In this document: positions 7,626-16,042 of the stretch, piece by piece | How the letters are laid out: each line of letters begins with the position of its first letter | Position numbering within the stretch: position 1 is the stretch's first letter | DNA from: JAJXWB01 sp036796555 | GTDB taxonomy: Bacteria; Pseudomonadota; Alphaproteobacteria; Rhizobiales; Beijerinckiaceae | Direction: 5' to 3' | Length of the DNA stretch: 31,836 nucleotides | Assembly: GCA_036796555.1 (NCBI GenBank) | Contig: DAIRCS010000031.1 | Location: forward strand, 1 to 31,836 | Made by a program: the position numbers and the translations under genes | Notes under the pieces: generated by a model | Databases searched by the model: none | The model's input: only the letters and a program-made list of their open reading frames with translations | Told to the model about the DNA's origin: nothing

Positions 7626-7675
7626 ATGATCGGAAGCAGCCGGACCTCCTGTCCGGTCAACAGCTTCTGGTCCCG

Positions 7676-8935
7676 ATGATCGCACGCAAGTTCATGCAAT
7701 GGGCGGCCACGGCCTCGTCGGCTGAGCGCGCCGAGGGCGCGGGTTCGCTTGCCCGGGCCTATCTCTATGCGGAACTCGCGCCGGAGGACCGCCGCGAGGC
7801 CGAAGTGGCGCTGACCGCGCTGCTCGACGATCCCGCCCCCTCGGTCCGCAAGGCGCTCGCGGAAGCCTTCGCCGGCGCCGCCGAGGCGCCCGCCGCGATC
7901 GTGGTGGGGCTCGCCAACGACCAGTCGGATGTCGCCGCGCCCATCCTCTCCCGCTCGCCGTTGCTCGGCGATGGTGAACTCATCGATTGCGCCGCAATCG
8001 GAGACGCTTTCGCGCAGGCGGCGATTGCGCTGCGCCCCTCCGTTTCGGCTTCGGTCGCGGCCGCGATCGCGGAAGTCGCGGCGCGCGAGCCCCTGATCGC
8101 GCTGGCCGTCAATCCCGGCGCGGATATCCCGGAGTTTTCCCTGCGCCGCATGGTCGAGCGCTTCGGCTCGGACGGCGAATTGCGCGAGGCGCTCCTGTCG
8201 CGCCCCGGCCTGCCGCCTTCCGTGCGCAGCGATCTGGTCGCCGCCACGGCGAGCGCGCTGTCGCAATTCGTCATCGGCTGCGCCTGGCTTTCCTCCGAGC
8301 GCGCGGATCGCGTGGTCCGCGAGGCGACGGACAAGGCGCATGTGATGATCGCCGCTGACGCGGAACGCGCGCGCGACTGGCGCGCGGCGCGCGCGCTGGT
8401 GAAGCATCTGCGGACATGCGGACGGCTGACGCCGAGCCTTGCGCTGCGCGCGTTGCTGTCGGGCAATTCCTGCCTGTTCGACGCGGCGCTGGTCGAACTC
8501 TCCGGCCTGCCCGAGCGCAAAGTCCTGCCGCTGGCGCGTGACTGGCGGGGCAACGGCTTTGCCGCGCTCTACAAGGCCGCCGGTCTGCCGGACAAGCTCC
8601 TGCCCGCTTTCCGCGCCGCCTTGTCCGGCTTGAGCGAGTTCGGCGCCGCCGCGCATGACAGCGGCGCCCGTCTGTCTCGAGCCATGATCGAGCGCGTGCT
8701 CACCGCCTGCGAGGCCGCCGATCCGGTCGAGCTCGGCTCGCTGCTCGCGCTGTTGCGCCGCTTCGACGCCGAAGCGGCGCGCGAAGAGGCCCGGGAGGCC
8801 GCGCAGCGTCTGTTTGCGCCCGCGCTCGAGGCGCCGTCCGTGGTCGTGCCGCTGGACAGGCCGGAAGCCGATCATGCGCCGCGTGTGATCGCGATCGATC
8901 TCGATGCGATCGAGGCGGAACTCGCTGCGGCCTGA
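7676..8935 (+). CDS. DUF2336 family protein
   Basis: A 419-residue, almost wholly alpha-helical, alanine-rich cytoplasmic protein. The opening MIARKFMQWAATASSAERAE and the following ALARAYL/EVALTALLDDPAPSVRKALAEAF segment are typical of DUF2336, a family found mainly in alphaproteobacteria. The helix-pair rhythm (for example DDPAPSVRKALAEA at about residues 58-72) resembles HEAT-type repeats. The biochemical role of the family is not known to me. ATG 7676 fits the family start; the frame is open back to 7508 but that would overlap the divergent MaoC start, and no ribosome site is evident for either. A possible CtrA-like site lies upstream. The EamA gene follows after 55 bases. Confidence 0.85.
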   Translation: MIARKFMQWAATASSAERAEGAGSLARAYLYAELAPEDRREAEVALTALLDDPAPSVRKALAEAFAGAAEAPAAIVVGLANDQSDVAAPILSRSPLLGDGELIDCAAIGDAFAQAAIALRPSVSASVAAAIAEVAAREPLIALAVNPGADIPEFSLRRMVERFGSDGELREALLSRPGLPPSVRSDLVAATASALSQFVIGCAWLSSERADRVVREATDKAHVMIAADAERARDWRAARALVKHLRTCGRLTPSLALRALLSGNSCLFDAALVELSGLPERKVLPLARDWRGNGFAALYKAAGLPDKLLPAFRAALSGLSEFGAAAHDSGARLSRAMIERVLTACEAADPVELGSLLALLRRFDAEAAREEAREAAQRLFAPALEAPSVVVPLDRPEADHAPRVIAIDLDAIEAELAAA

Positions 8936-8990
8936 ATTTCGCGCGTTCACGCCGAATCCGGCATGATGCGGCCTGAGGAGGTCGGGCCGC

Positions 8991-9836
8991 GTGGACAGCA
9001 TCGTATTTCTGACAGTTCTTGGCGCGGCGCTGATGCATGCGTCGTGGAACGCATTGGTGAAGGCCGGCGCCGACCGTTTCGCCTTCACCATCGTGCTCAC
9101 GCTCGCGGAATGCGTCATGGGCCTCGCGCTGGCGCCCTTCTTCCCCATGGTTTCGGCCGCCGCATGGCCCTGGCTGCTGCTCTCCAGCGCGCTGCACGTC
9201 GGCTACATGCTTTTTCTCACGGAAGCCTATGCGCACGGCGATCTCGCGCAGATCTACCCGCTTTCGCGCGGCTCGGCGCCGCTCATCGTGGCGGTCGTCG
9301 GCGCTCTTTTTCTGGGCGAAGCGTTGAGCGCCCTGAAATTCGCTGCGGTTCTCTGCATCGCGCTCGGCGTCGTCGCCATGTCGCTTCGCGGCGGCGGCGG
9401 CGATCTCGGGCGCATGAGCGGCCGGGCGATCGCCTACGCGCTCGCCACTGCCTGCTGCACGGCGTCCTACACGGTGATGGACGCCGTCGGCGCGCGCGTG
9501 TCGGGCTCGGCCTCGGCCTATACGTGCGCGATGTTTTTTCTGTCCGGCGCGGGGCTCGTGGCGGTCGGCTTCGTCAAACGTGGCGCAATGGCGCTTTCGG
9601 TCGACGCGCGCATCTGGCGCTTCGGCGCGCTGGCTGGCGCGCTGTCGTTTCTCGCCTATTGGGCGGCGGTCTGGGCCTTCACGAAAGCGCCTGTGGCGCT
9701 CGTCGCCGCGCTGCGCGAGACCAGCGTGCTGATGGCCATGCTGATCGGCGTCGTTTTCCTGCGCGAGTCCGGAAGTCGCTGGCGTTGGGCGGCGGCGGGG
9801 CTGATCGCGCTGGGCGTCGGCCTCATGCGCTTGTGA
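8991..9836 (+). CDS. EamA-family (DMT superfamily) transporter
   Basis: A 281-residue inner-membrane protein with about ten hydrophobic helices arranged as two EamA repeats (roughly residues 1-132 and 145-281). Family features include the MHASWNALVKAGADRF opening, TEAYAHGDLAQIYPLSRGSAPLIVA near residues 77-101, and ALRETSVLMAMLIGVVFLRE in the second repeat. Drug/metabolite transporters of this type usually export amino acids or other small metabolites; the substrate is unknown. The start is GTG 8991, with GAGGAG at 8975-8980 about 10 bases before it. It may share a transcript with the DUF2336 gene upstream and the metallophosphoesterase gene downstream. Confidence 0.9.
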   Translation: MDSIVFLTVLGAALMHASWNALVKAGADRFAFTIVLTLAECVMGLALAPFFPMVSAAAWPWLLLSSALHVGYMLFLTEAYAHGDLAQIYPLSRGSAPLIVAVVGALFLGEALSALKFAAVLCIALGVVAMSLRGGGGDLGRMSGRAIAYALATACCTASYTVMDAVGARVSGSASAYTCAMFFLSGAGLVAVGFVKRGAMALSVDARIWRFGALAGALSFLAYWAAVWAFTKAPVALVAALRETSVLMAMLIGVVFLRESGSRWRWAAAGLIALGVGLMRL

Positions 9837-9887
9837 CGGCTTCGGCGGGAGCGCGCCACGGCGACGAAATTGAGCTACAGGTTTCGC

Positions 9888-11645
9888 ATGCCGTATCAGC
9901 CGCCCGTTTCGTCTCGAGAACTCGCGCTCTATCCGCGCATGACGCGCTGGTTCGGGCTTACGCTGCTGGTGAAGCTCGCCTGGCGCGTGGCGATCGCCGA
10001 ATTGTTCGGCCGGTTCGCGGACGGCCGGCTGATGGTCGCCGCGCTCGACAAGTCGACCGAAGCCGATCATGCCGCGGCCGCCGTCGCGCATCTGCCGGGC
10101 GGCGCGGACGAGGCCTTCACGCTCGACGACGACGGCGCGCTATGGGTCGACTATATCGCCGACCTCGGCGACGGCTTCGACGCGACCTTTGCGATCGCTT
10201 CGCTGCTCGCGCGCGAAAAACTCACGATCGGCGGCCATGCGACGCAGCGCGGACGCCTGCTCGTGATGGGCGGCGACGAAGTCTATCCGCTGGCCTCTCC
10301 CGAGAATTACCAGCGGCGTCTACGCGACCCCTACGACTGGGCCTTTCCCGATCCCGATCCGGAGAGCGACGCGGGCCCGCTCGTCTACGCCATTCCCGGC
10401 AATCACGACTGGTACGACGGACTCGTCATCTTCCTCGGCCTGTTCACGCGGCGGGACCGGCTGCATCTCGGCGGCTGGCGCTCGCGGCAGGGGCGCAGCT
10501 ATTTCGCGTTGCAGCTGACCAGGGACTGGTGGCTGTGGGCGGTCGACGCGCAGCTCGACGACACGATCGACCAGCCGCAGCGCGACTATTTTTCAGCCAT
10601 TGCGGAAGCGATGGAGCCTGACGCGCGCGTGATCCTCTGCGGTCCCGAGCCCGGCTGGCTCTACACGCGAGACCCGGATTCGAAATCGCTCGACGTCTAC
10701 GATCTCATTGGCGACATCCTGCGCGCGAAATGCCCCCGCGCGCAGATCCCGCTCGTTCTGTCGGGCGATACCCATCATTACAGCCGCTACATCGGGCAGA
10801 CGAGCGGCGTGCAGTTCGTCACTGCCGGCGGCGGCGGCGGTTTTCTGGAAGCGACGCATCAGCTCAAGGACGAGATCGCGATCAATCGCGGCGATCCGAA
10901 TGTCGCGCTCGAATGGACCGGGGACAAGACGCTGCTGCACGCCTATGACGCGACCACGGGCGAGCCGGCGGCCTGGCCTTCGCGCGCCGAAAGCCGCGCC
11001 ATGCTGCGCGGCGTTCTCGCATTCTCGTTCCTCAATCCCGGCTTCGCCGCCGCGCTCGGCTGCATCTACGCGCTGTTCGGCCTTGTCGCGCTCGGCATCG
11101 GTCATCTGGCCGCCGCCGGTCTGGCGCTTGTCGTCGCGACGGCTTCGTTCCACGATTACACCCGCCGTCAGGAAGGTCCGCGCGCACGCGTCAAATTGCT
11201 GTCGTTTGCGAACGGCGTGGCGCATTCGCTCGCCTTCGTCGCGCTGGTGGAAATCTTCCTGCGCCTCGCCCCGCTGTCGCCGAGCGAACCGGTAATCAAT
11301 GCAGCCATGCTGCTGGCGTGGCTGGCGTTCGCCGGCGGCGTGACGGCGGGCACATTGTTTGGCGTCTATCTCTACATTTCCTCGCGATGGCTCGATATCG
11401 GCCATGTCGACGCCTTCTCGGCGATGCGTCGGGATTCGCATCGCCATTTCCTGCGCCTGCGCATCAAGGACGACGAGGTCACGGTCTATCCGATCGGGCT
11501 GGCGCGCACGCCACGCAGAAACGAATGGCGCGAGAATCCCGCGCCATCGCCGGCCGAACCCTCGGCCTTTCTCGCTGATCCGCCGCTCGAGGCGCGGCTG
11601 ATCGAAACGCCGTTCGCGGCGCGAGCGACTCAGGCGTTACCCTGA
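9888..11645 (+). CDS. membrane-associated metallophosphoesterase
   Basis: A 585-residue protein with calcineurin-like phosphoesterase motifs spread over residues about 85-310: VDYIADLGDGFDAT, VMGGDEVYP (Asp130), IPGNHDWYDG (Asn172, His173) and LSGDTHHYSRY (His296, His297). The remainder has about four hydrophobic segments (roughly residues 372-475), then a soluble tail. One weaker hydrophobic stretch lies near residues 22-40. The fused membrane region suggests an anchored enzyme; its substrate cannot be told from the sequence. Start ATG 9888 is chosen over a TTG at 9870; neither has a strong ribosome site. Its last 16 bases overlap the convergent aqpZ gene. Confidence 0.85.
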   Translation: MPYQPPVSSRELALYPRMTRWFGLTLLVKLAWRVAIAELFGRFADGRLMVAALDKSTEADHAAAAVAHLPGGADEAFTLDDDGALWVDYIADLGDGFDATFAIASLLAREKLTIGGHATQRGRLLVMGGDEVYPLASPENYQRRLRDPYDWAFPDPDPESDAGPLVYAIPGNHDWYDGLVIFLGLFTRRDRLHLGGWRSRQGRSYFALQLTRDWWLWAVDAQLDDTIDQPQRDYFSAIAEAMEPDARVILCGPEPGWLYTRDPDSKSLDVYDLIGDILRAKCPRAQIPLVLSGDTHHYSRYIGQTSGVQFVTAGGGGGFLEATHQLKDEIAINRGDPNVALEWTGDKTLLHAYDATTGEPAAWPSRAESRAMLRGVLAFSFLNPGFAAALGCIYALFGLVALGIGHLAAAGLALVVATASFHDYTRRQEGPRARVKLLSFANGVAHSLAFVALVEIFLRLAPLSPSEPVINAAMLLAWLAFAGGVTAGTLFGVYLYISSRWLDIGHVDAFSAMRRDSHRHFLRLRIKDDEVTVYPIGLARTPRRNEWRENPAPSPAEPSAFLADPPLEARLIETPFAARATQALP

Positions 11646-12340
11646 TCCGGCGCGAGCACCGTGCGGTGGATGAGGCCGCCGATAATGCCGCCGACAATCG
11701 GCGCGACCCAGAACAGCCAGAGCTGCTGCAGCGCCCAGCCGCCGACGAAAAGGGCCGGGCCGGTCGAACGCGCGGGATTGACGGAGGTGTTGTCGACGGG
11801 AATCGAGATGAGATGGATGAGCGTCAGGCACAGGCCGATGGCGATGGGCGCGAAGCCGGCGGCCGCGCGCGGCTCAGTCGAACCGAGAATGACGAGCAGG
11901 AACATGGCGGTCAGCACGATTTCGATCACCAGCGCCGAGGCGAGGCCGTAGCCGCCCGGCGAATGAGCGTCAAAACCGTTGGAGGCGAAACCGCCGTCGA
12001 GCGAGAAGCCGGCCTTGCCGGAAGCGATGACATAGAGAACGCCGGCCGCCACGATCGCCCCGACCACCTGTGCGATGACGTAGGGTACGAAGTCGCCCCA
12101 GGACATGCGCCCGGCGGCGGCCACGCCCGCAGACACGGCCGGATTGAAGTGGCCGCCCGAAATCGGACCGAAGGCATAGGCGCCGGTCAGGACGGTCAGG
12201 CCGAATGCGAGCGCGACGCCGGCGAAGCCGATGCCGAGATTGGGGAAGGCCGCCGCGAGAACGGCGCTGCCACAGCCGCCGAAAGTAAGCCAGAATGTGC
12301 CGAGGAATTCAGCCGCCAGCTTCTTGCCCAGTGAATTCAT
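11630..12340 (-). CDS. aqpZ: aquaporin Z
   Basis: A 236-residue major intrinsic protein with six transmembrane helices and the two NPA half-helices: NPA at 66-68 in SGGHFNPAVSAG and at 187-189 in NTSVNPARSTGP. The selectivity-filter residues of water channels are in place (Phe46, His175 and Arg190), so a water-selective AqpZ is expected rather than a glycerol facilitator. The start MNSLGKKLAAEFLGTF at ATG 12340 is canonical. That ATG overlaps the start region of the divergent lytic transglycosylase, so the aqpZ promoter must lie inside the 5' coding part of that gene. Confidence 0.96.
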   Translation of the reverse strand: MNSLGKKLAAEFLGTFWLTFGGCGSAVLAAAFPNLGIGFAGVALAFGLTVLTGAYAFGPISGGHFNPAVSAGVAAAGRMSWGDFVPYVIAQVVGAIVAAGVLYVIASGKAGFSLDGGFASNGFDAHSPGGYGLASALVIEIVLTAMFLLVILGSTEPRAAAGFAPIAIGLCLTLIHLISIPVDNTSVNPARSTGPALFVGGWALQQLWLFWVAPIVGGIIGGLIHRTVLAPDQGNA

Positions 12341-13238
12341 GATGTTCACCCGCCTAGTTTTTGTTGATGCGCGACTATTTCGATTTCGCCTGCGCCGCAC
12401 ACGTGCCGAAGGTCACATTGCCATACTAGCACTCTTCCTTGCGCAGTTCATGCTGCCTGCGCCGGCGCGCGCCACGGAGAGCGTCGTGGCTTCGGTCTGC
12501 CGGCTGATCGAAACGGCGGCCCGGGCCGAAAAGCTGCCTGTGGACTATCTGACGAAGCTCATCTGGCAGGAAAGCCGGTTCAACGCCAACGCGGTCAGCC
12601 CCAAGGGCGCGCAGGGCATGGCGCAGTTCATGCCGGGGACGGCGGCCGAGCGGGGCTTGGCCGATCCCTTCGATCCCGAAAAGGCGATTCCGAAGGCCGC
12701 GAACCTGCTTGCGGAATTGCGGGCGCGATTCGGCAATCTCGGGCTGGCGGCGGCTGCCTACAACGCGGGTCCCCAACGCGTCGCGGACTGGCTCGTCGGG
12801 AAGGGCGGCATGCCCGCCGAGACGCGCAATTACGTGCTGATCGTGACGGACGCCGCTATCGAGGACTGGCGCGCCGGACCGTCGGCGCCGGCCTATGCGG
12901 GATCGCCCGATGGCTGCGAGAAGATCACCGTGGCGCTGAAGGCCCGCGGCGGCACGCTGATCGCGGCCCTCGCGCCGACCGCGCCGTGGGGCGTGCAGCT
13001 CGCCGGCAATTTCTCGAAGGCGCTGGCGCTTTCTGCATTCTCGCGCGCCAGGGCGCGGCTGGCCACGGTGATGGAGGGCGTGCAGCCGATGGTCATCGGT
13101 TCGCGCCTGCGCAGCCGGGGCACGCGCGTCTTCTATCGTGTCCGCGCGCCGGCGCAGAGCCGCGCCGAGGCGCAGGCGCTCTGCGATCGTATCCACAGGG
13201 CGGGCGGCGCCTGCGTCGTGCTCAGGAGCTCACGCTGA
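12339..13238 (+). CDS. secreted lytic transglycosylase with C-terminal SPOR-like domain
   Basis: A 299-residue protein whose SLT domain (about residues 55-160) cleaves peptidoglycan glycan strands. The catalytic Glu78 lies in IWQESRFNANAVSPKGAQG, followed by MAQFMPGTAAERGL and LAAAAYNAGPQRV. The C-terminal 55-60 residues (VIGSRLRSRGTRVFYRVRA...) look like a SPOR peptidoglycan-binding domain. The N-terminus has an arginine-rich n-region of about 24 residues, a hydrophobic core (IAILALFLAQFML) and an ARA cleavage site near residue 45. In-frame starts are ATG 12339, 12342 and 12450; the last would lose the signal peptide. Bases 12341-12430 are AT-rich compared with the rest, so the start is less sure than the domain. 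Confidence 0.88.
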   Translation: MMFTRLVFVDARLFRFRLRRTRAEGHIAILALFLAQFMLPAPARATESVVASVCRLIETAARAEKLPVDYLTKLIWQESRFNANAVSPKGAQGMAQFMPGTAAERGLADPFDPEKAIPKAANLLAELRARFGNLGLAAAAYNAGPQRVADWLVGKGGMPAETRNYVLIVTDAAIEDWRAGPSAPAYAGSPDGCEKITVALKARGGTLIAALAPTAPWGVQLAGNFSKALALSAFSRARARLATVMEGVQPMVIGSRLRSRGTRVFYRVRAPAQSRAEAQALCDRIHRAGGACVVLRSSR

Positions 13239-13370
13239 CCGGGATTGCGCGTCCTGGCGTCTGGCCGCGGTGGCGCGCGACGGTTTAGGCGGTATGATCG
13301 CGCCAATACGCGACCAGCCCCGAAGAACGCTGAAAGGCGCGTTTCGAGGGCGGCTGCAGAGGAGACGCAG

Positions 13371-14555
13371 ATGAACCCGGACCCTATTGTCATCGTCGGC
13401 GCGGCGCGCACGCCCATGGGCGGGCTGCTCGGCGATTTCGCCTCCATGACCGCGCCGCAGCTCGGCTCCGCCGCGCTCGACGCCGCCGTTTCGCGCGCCA
13501 GCCTCAAGCCCGACGATATCGAGAACGTGGTGATGGGCTGCGTGTTGCCGGCGGGGCAGGGGCAGGCGCCGGCGCGGCAGGCGGCGCTCGGCGCCGGCAT
13601 GCCGAAGTCGACGGGCTGCACCACGGTCAACAAGATGTGCGGCTCGGGCATGCAGGCGATCATGTTCGCCCACGACATGCTGGCTGGCGGCTCGTTCGAC
13701 GTGATGGCGGCGGGCGGCATGGAGAGCATGTCCAACGCGCCTTACCTGCTGCCGAAGGCGCGCGGCGGTTATCGGCTCGGCCACGACAGGGTGATGGATT
13801 CCATGTTCCTCGACGGTCTCGAGGACGCTTACGACCGCGGCCGGCTGATGGGCACGTTCGCGGAGGACGCGGCGCAATCCTACCAGTTCTCGCGCGAGCA
13901 GCAGGACGCCTACGCGGTCGCTTCGCTGGAGCGCGCCGTGAAGGCGGGCAAGGACGGCTCCTTCGCGGAGGAGATCGCGCCGGTGAAAGTGAAGACGCGC
14001 AAGGGCGAGGCGACGATCTCGATCGACGAGCAGCCGGGCAAGGCGCAGATCGACAAGATCCCGACGCTGAAGCCCGCTTTCCGCGAGGGCGGCACGGTGA
14101 CGGCGGCCAACTCCTCTTCCATCTCCGACGGCGCGGCGGCTGTCGCCATGATGCGGCGCTCGGAAGCCGAGAAGCGCGGGCTGACGCCGATCGCCACGAT
14201 CATCGGGCATTCCACGCACGCCTCGACGCCCGGCCTCTTTCCCTCGGCGCCGGTCGGCGCGATCAACCGGCTGATCGAGCGCATTGGCTGGACCGCAAAG
14301 GAGGTCGATCTCTGGGAGGTCAACGAAGCCTTCGCCGTCGTCGCCATGATCGCCATGCGCGATCTCGGCATTGCGCACGACAGGATCAACGTGCACGGCG
14401 GCGCCTGCGCGCTCGGCCATCCGATCGGCGCTTCCGGCGCGCGGATCGTCGTGACGCTGATCTCGGCGTTGCGCAAATACGGGCTGAAGAAGGGCGTCGC
14501 CTCGCTGTGCATCGGCGGCGGCGAAGCCACCGCGATCGCGCTGGAGGCGGCATGA
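13371..14555 (+). CDS. acetyl-CoA C-acetyltransferase (thiolase)
   Basis: A 394-residue thiolase of the biosynthetic/degradative acetoacetyl-CoA type, which condenses or cleaves acyl-CoA using two cysteines. The nucleophile Cys90 is in VNKMCGSGMQA, the catalytic His350 in ALGHPIGASGAR and the proton-donor Cys380 in LCIGGGEATA. Family markers GGMESMSNAPYLLPKARGG and NEAFAVVA are intact. A GAGGAG at 13359-13364 lies 6 bases before ATG 13371. A TATGAT at 13293-13298 could be a -10 element, but no good -35 element matches it. The stop overlaps the start of the acyl-CoA dehydrogenase gene (ATGA), indicating coupled translation and a shared role in acyl-CoA breakdown or branched-chain acid metabolism. 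Confidence 0.95.
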   Translation: MNPDPIVIVGAARTPMGGLLGDFASMTAPQLGSAALDAAVSRASLKPDDIENVVMGCVLPAGQGQAPARQAALGAGMPKSTGCTTVNKMCGSGMQAIMFAHDMLAGGSFDVMAAGGMESMSNAPYLLPKARGGYRLGHDRVMDSMFLDGLEDAYDRGRLMGTFAEDAAQSYQFSREQQDAYAVASLERAVKAGKDGSFAEEIAPVKVKTRKGEATISIDEQPGKAQIDKIPTLKPAFREGGTVTAANSSSISDGAAAVAMMRRSEAEKRGLTPIATIIGHSTHASTPGLFPSAPVGAINRLIERIGWTAKEVDLWEVNEAFAVVAMIAMRDLGIAHDRINVHGGACALGHPIGASGARIVVTLISALRKYGLKKGVASLCIGGGEATAIALEAA

Positions 14556-16042
14556 TCCTCTCCGAAGAGCAACAGATGGTGCGCGACATGGCGCGTGATT
14601 TTTCACGCGAAAAGCTCGCGCCGTTCGCAGCGGAGTGGGATCGGGAGCATCGCTTTCCCGCAGAGGCCATTTCCGAGATGGCGTCGCTTGGATTCATGGG
14701 CATGAACGTGCCCGGCGAATGGGACGGCGCGGGGCTCGATTATGTCTCCTATGCCGCTGCGGTCATCGAGGTCGCGGCCGGTTGTGGCGCCGTCTCGACC
14801 ATCATGAGCGTGCATAACGGCGTCGGCTGCATGCCGATCCTGAATTACGGCGACGACGCGCAGCGTGAGAAATATCTGAAGCCCATGGCGCGCGGCGAGT
14901 GGATCGGCTGCTTCTGCCTGACCGAGCCTGACGCGGGCTCCGACGCCGCCTCGATCCGCACGCGCGCGCGGCGCGAGGGCGATCATTACGTCATCAACGG
15001 CGCCAAGCAGTTCATCACCTCGGGGAAGAACGCGAAGGTCGCGATCGTCTTCGCGGTGACCGATCCCGACAAGGGGAAGGCCGGGCTGTCGGCCTTCATC
15101 GTGCCGACGGATACGCCCGGCTTCCGCGTCGAGCGGGTGGAGTTGAAGCTCGGCCAGCATCCCTCCGACACCTGCGCCCTCGTCTTCGAGGACATGCGCG
15201 TGCCCGTCGCCAATCGGCTCGGCGCGGAAGGCATGGGCCTGAAGATCGCGCTCGCCAATCTCGAGGGCGGGCGCATCGGCATCGCCGCGCAGGCGGTCGG
15301 CATGGCGCGGGCGGCCTACGAGGCGGCGCGCGATTACGCGAAAGAGCGCAAGCAGTTCGGCAAGCCGATCTTCGAGCACCAGGCGGTCGCCTTCAAACTC
15401 GCCGACATGGCGACGCGGATCGACGCGGCGGAATTGATGGTTTTTCGCGCCGCCGCGCTGAAAGACGCGGGCCGGCCGTGTCTCAAGGAAGCCTCGATGG
15501 CGAAGCTGTTCGCCAGCGAGATGGCGGAGCAGGTCTGCTCCGACGCGATCCAGATTCACGGCGGCTACGGCTATCTCGCCGATTATCCCGTGGAGCGCAT
15601 CTATCGCGACGTGCGCGTGTGCCAGATCTACGAGGGCACGAGCGAGGTGCAGCGGCTGGTGATCTCGCGGGCGCTGGCGGCGGGGGAGGGCGCGCGCCTG
15701 TCATCCCGGACGGCCGAAGGCCGATCCGGGATCCAGCCTCGAGACCTTCTTCTGGATCCCGGCTCTCCGCTTCGCTTCGGCCGGGATGACAGACCCGTCA
15801 CGCGCCGAACTGCTCGCGCAGAATCCGCTCCTCCATCGAATGACCGGGGTCGTGCAGCAGCGTCAGGCCCACGGCGTGGTCCATTTCGACCTCGACGCGC
15901 GCGACCTTTCGGAATTCCGCGTGGTCGGCGACGGCGGCGACGGGGCGCTTGTCGGATTCCAGCACTTCGATCACGACTTTCGCGCGGTCGGGCAGCAATG
16001 CGCCGCGCCAGCGACGGGGGCGGAAGGCGGAGATCGGGGTGA
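14552..16042 (+). CDS. acyl-CoA dehydrogenase with abnormal read-through C-terminus
   Basis: Residues 1 to about 380 form a complete acyl-CoA dehydrogenase, an FAD enzyme that desaturates acyl-CoA. Visible are CLTEPDAGSDAAS (about 122-134), FITSGKNA, ERKQFGKPIFEHQA, IQIHGGYGY and the catalytic Glu361 in IYEGTSEVQR, resembling short/branched-chain (isobutyryl-CoA type) enzymes. Family members usually stop right after the ISRAL segment. Here the frame instead continues from codon 383 through the palindromic repeat at 15698-15792 and then antisense to nadK, ending only at 16042. The extra 114 residues are arginine/serine-rich with no domain. The start ATG overlaps the thiolase stop by four bases. 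The normal stop may have been lost when the repeat inserted, or a sequencing slip in the G-rich run near 15681-15690 may hide it. Confidence 0.88.
   Translation: MILSEEQQMVRDMARDFSREKLAPFAAEWDREHRFPAEAISEMASLGFMGMNVPGEWDGAGLDYVSYAAAVIEVAAGCGAVSTIMSVHNGVGCMPILNYGDDAQREKYLKPMARGEWIGCFCLTEPDAGSDAASIRTRARREGDHYVINGAKQFITSGKNAKVAIVFAVTDPDKGKAGLSAFIVPTDTPGFRVERVELKLGQHPSDTCALVFEDMRVPVANRLGAEGMGLKIALANLEGGRIGIAAQAVGMARAAYEAARDYAKERKQFGKPIFEHQAVAFKLADMATRIDAAELMVFRAAALKDAGRPCLKEASMAKLFASEMAEQVCSDAIQIHGGYGYLADYPVERIYRDVRVCQIYEGTSEVQRLVISRALAAGEGARLSSRTAEGRSGIQPRDLLLDPGSPLRFGRDDRPVTRRTARAESAPPSNDRGRAAASGPRRGPFRPRRARPFGIPRGRRRRRRGACRIPALRSRLSRGRAAMRRASDGGGRRRSG
15698..15792. repeat. 95-bp palindromic intergenic repeat
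   Basis: The outer arms CTGTCATCCCGG (15698-15709) and CCGGGATGACAG (15781-15792) are exact reverse complements over 12 bases. Inner arms CCGGGATCCAG (15726-15736) and CTGGATCCCGG (15752-15762) match over 11, and a small CGGCC-GAA-GGCCG hairpin lies at 15711-15723. The whole can fold into a long branched hairpin. Dispersed palindromes with GTCATCCCGG ends are frequent in Hyphomicrobiales genomes. It fills almost the whole space between the convergent acyl-CoA dehydrogenase and nadK genes, ending 5 bases from the nadK stop. It could terminate transcription from both sides. Confidence 0.85.

Noticed and set aside
7508..7675. Upstream extension of the DUF2336 gene to 7508
   Set aside because: It would overlap the divergent MaoC start and add 56 residues without family similarity; the family N-terminus begins at the ATG 7676.
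8963..10621. Long plus-strand frame over the EamA and metallophosphoesterase genes
   Set aside because: Composition is low-complexity arginine/alanine, and both real genes occupy other frames with clear family motifs.
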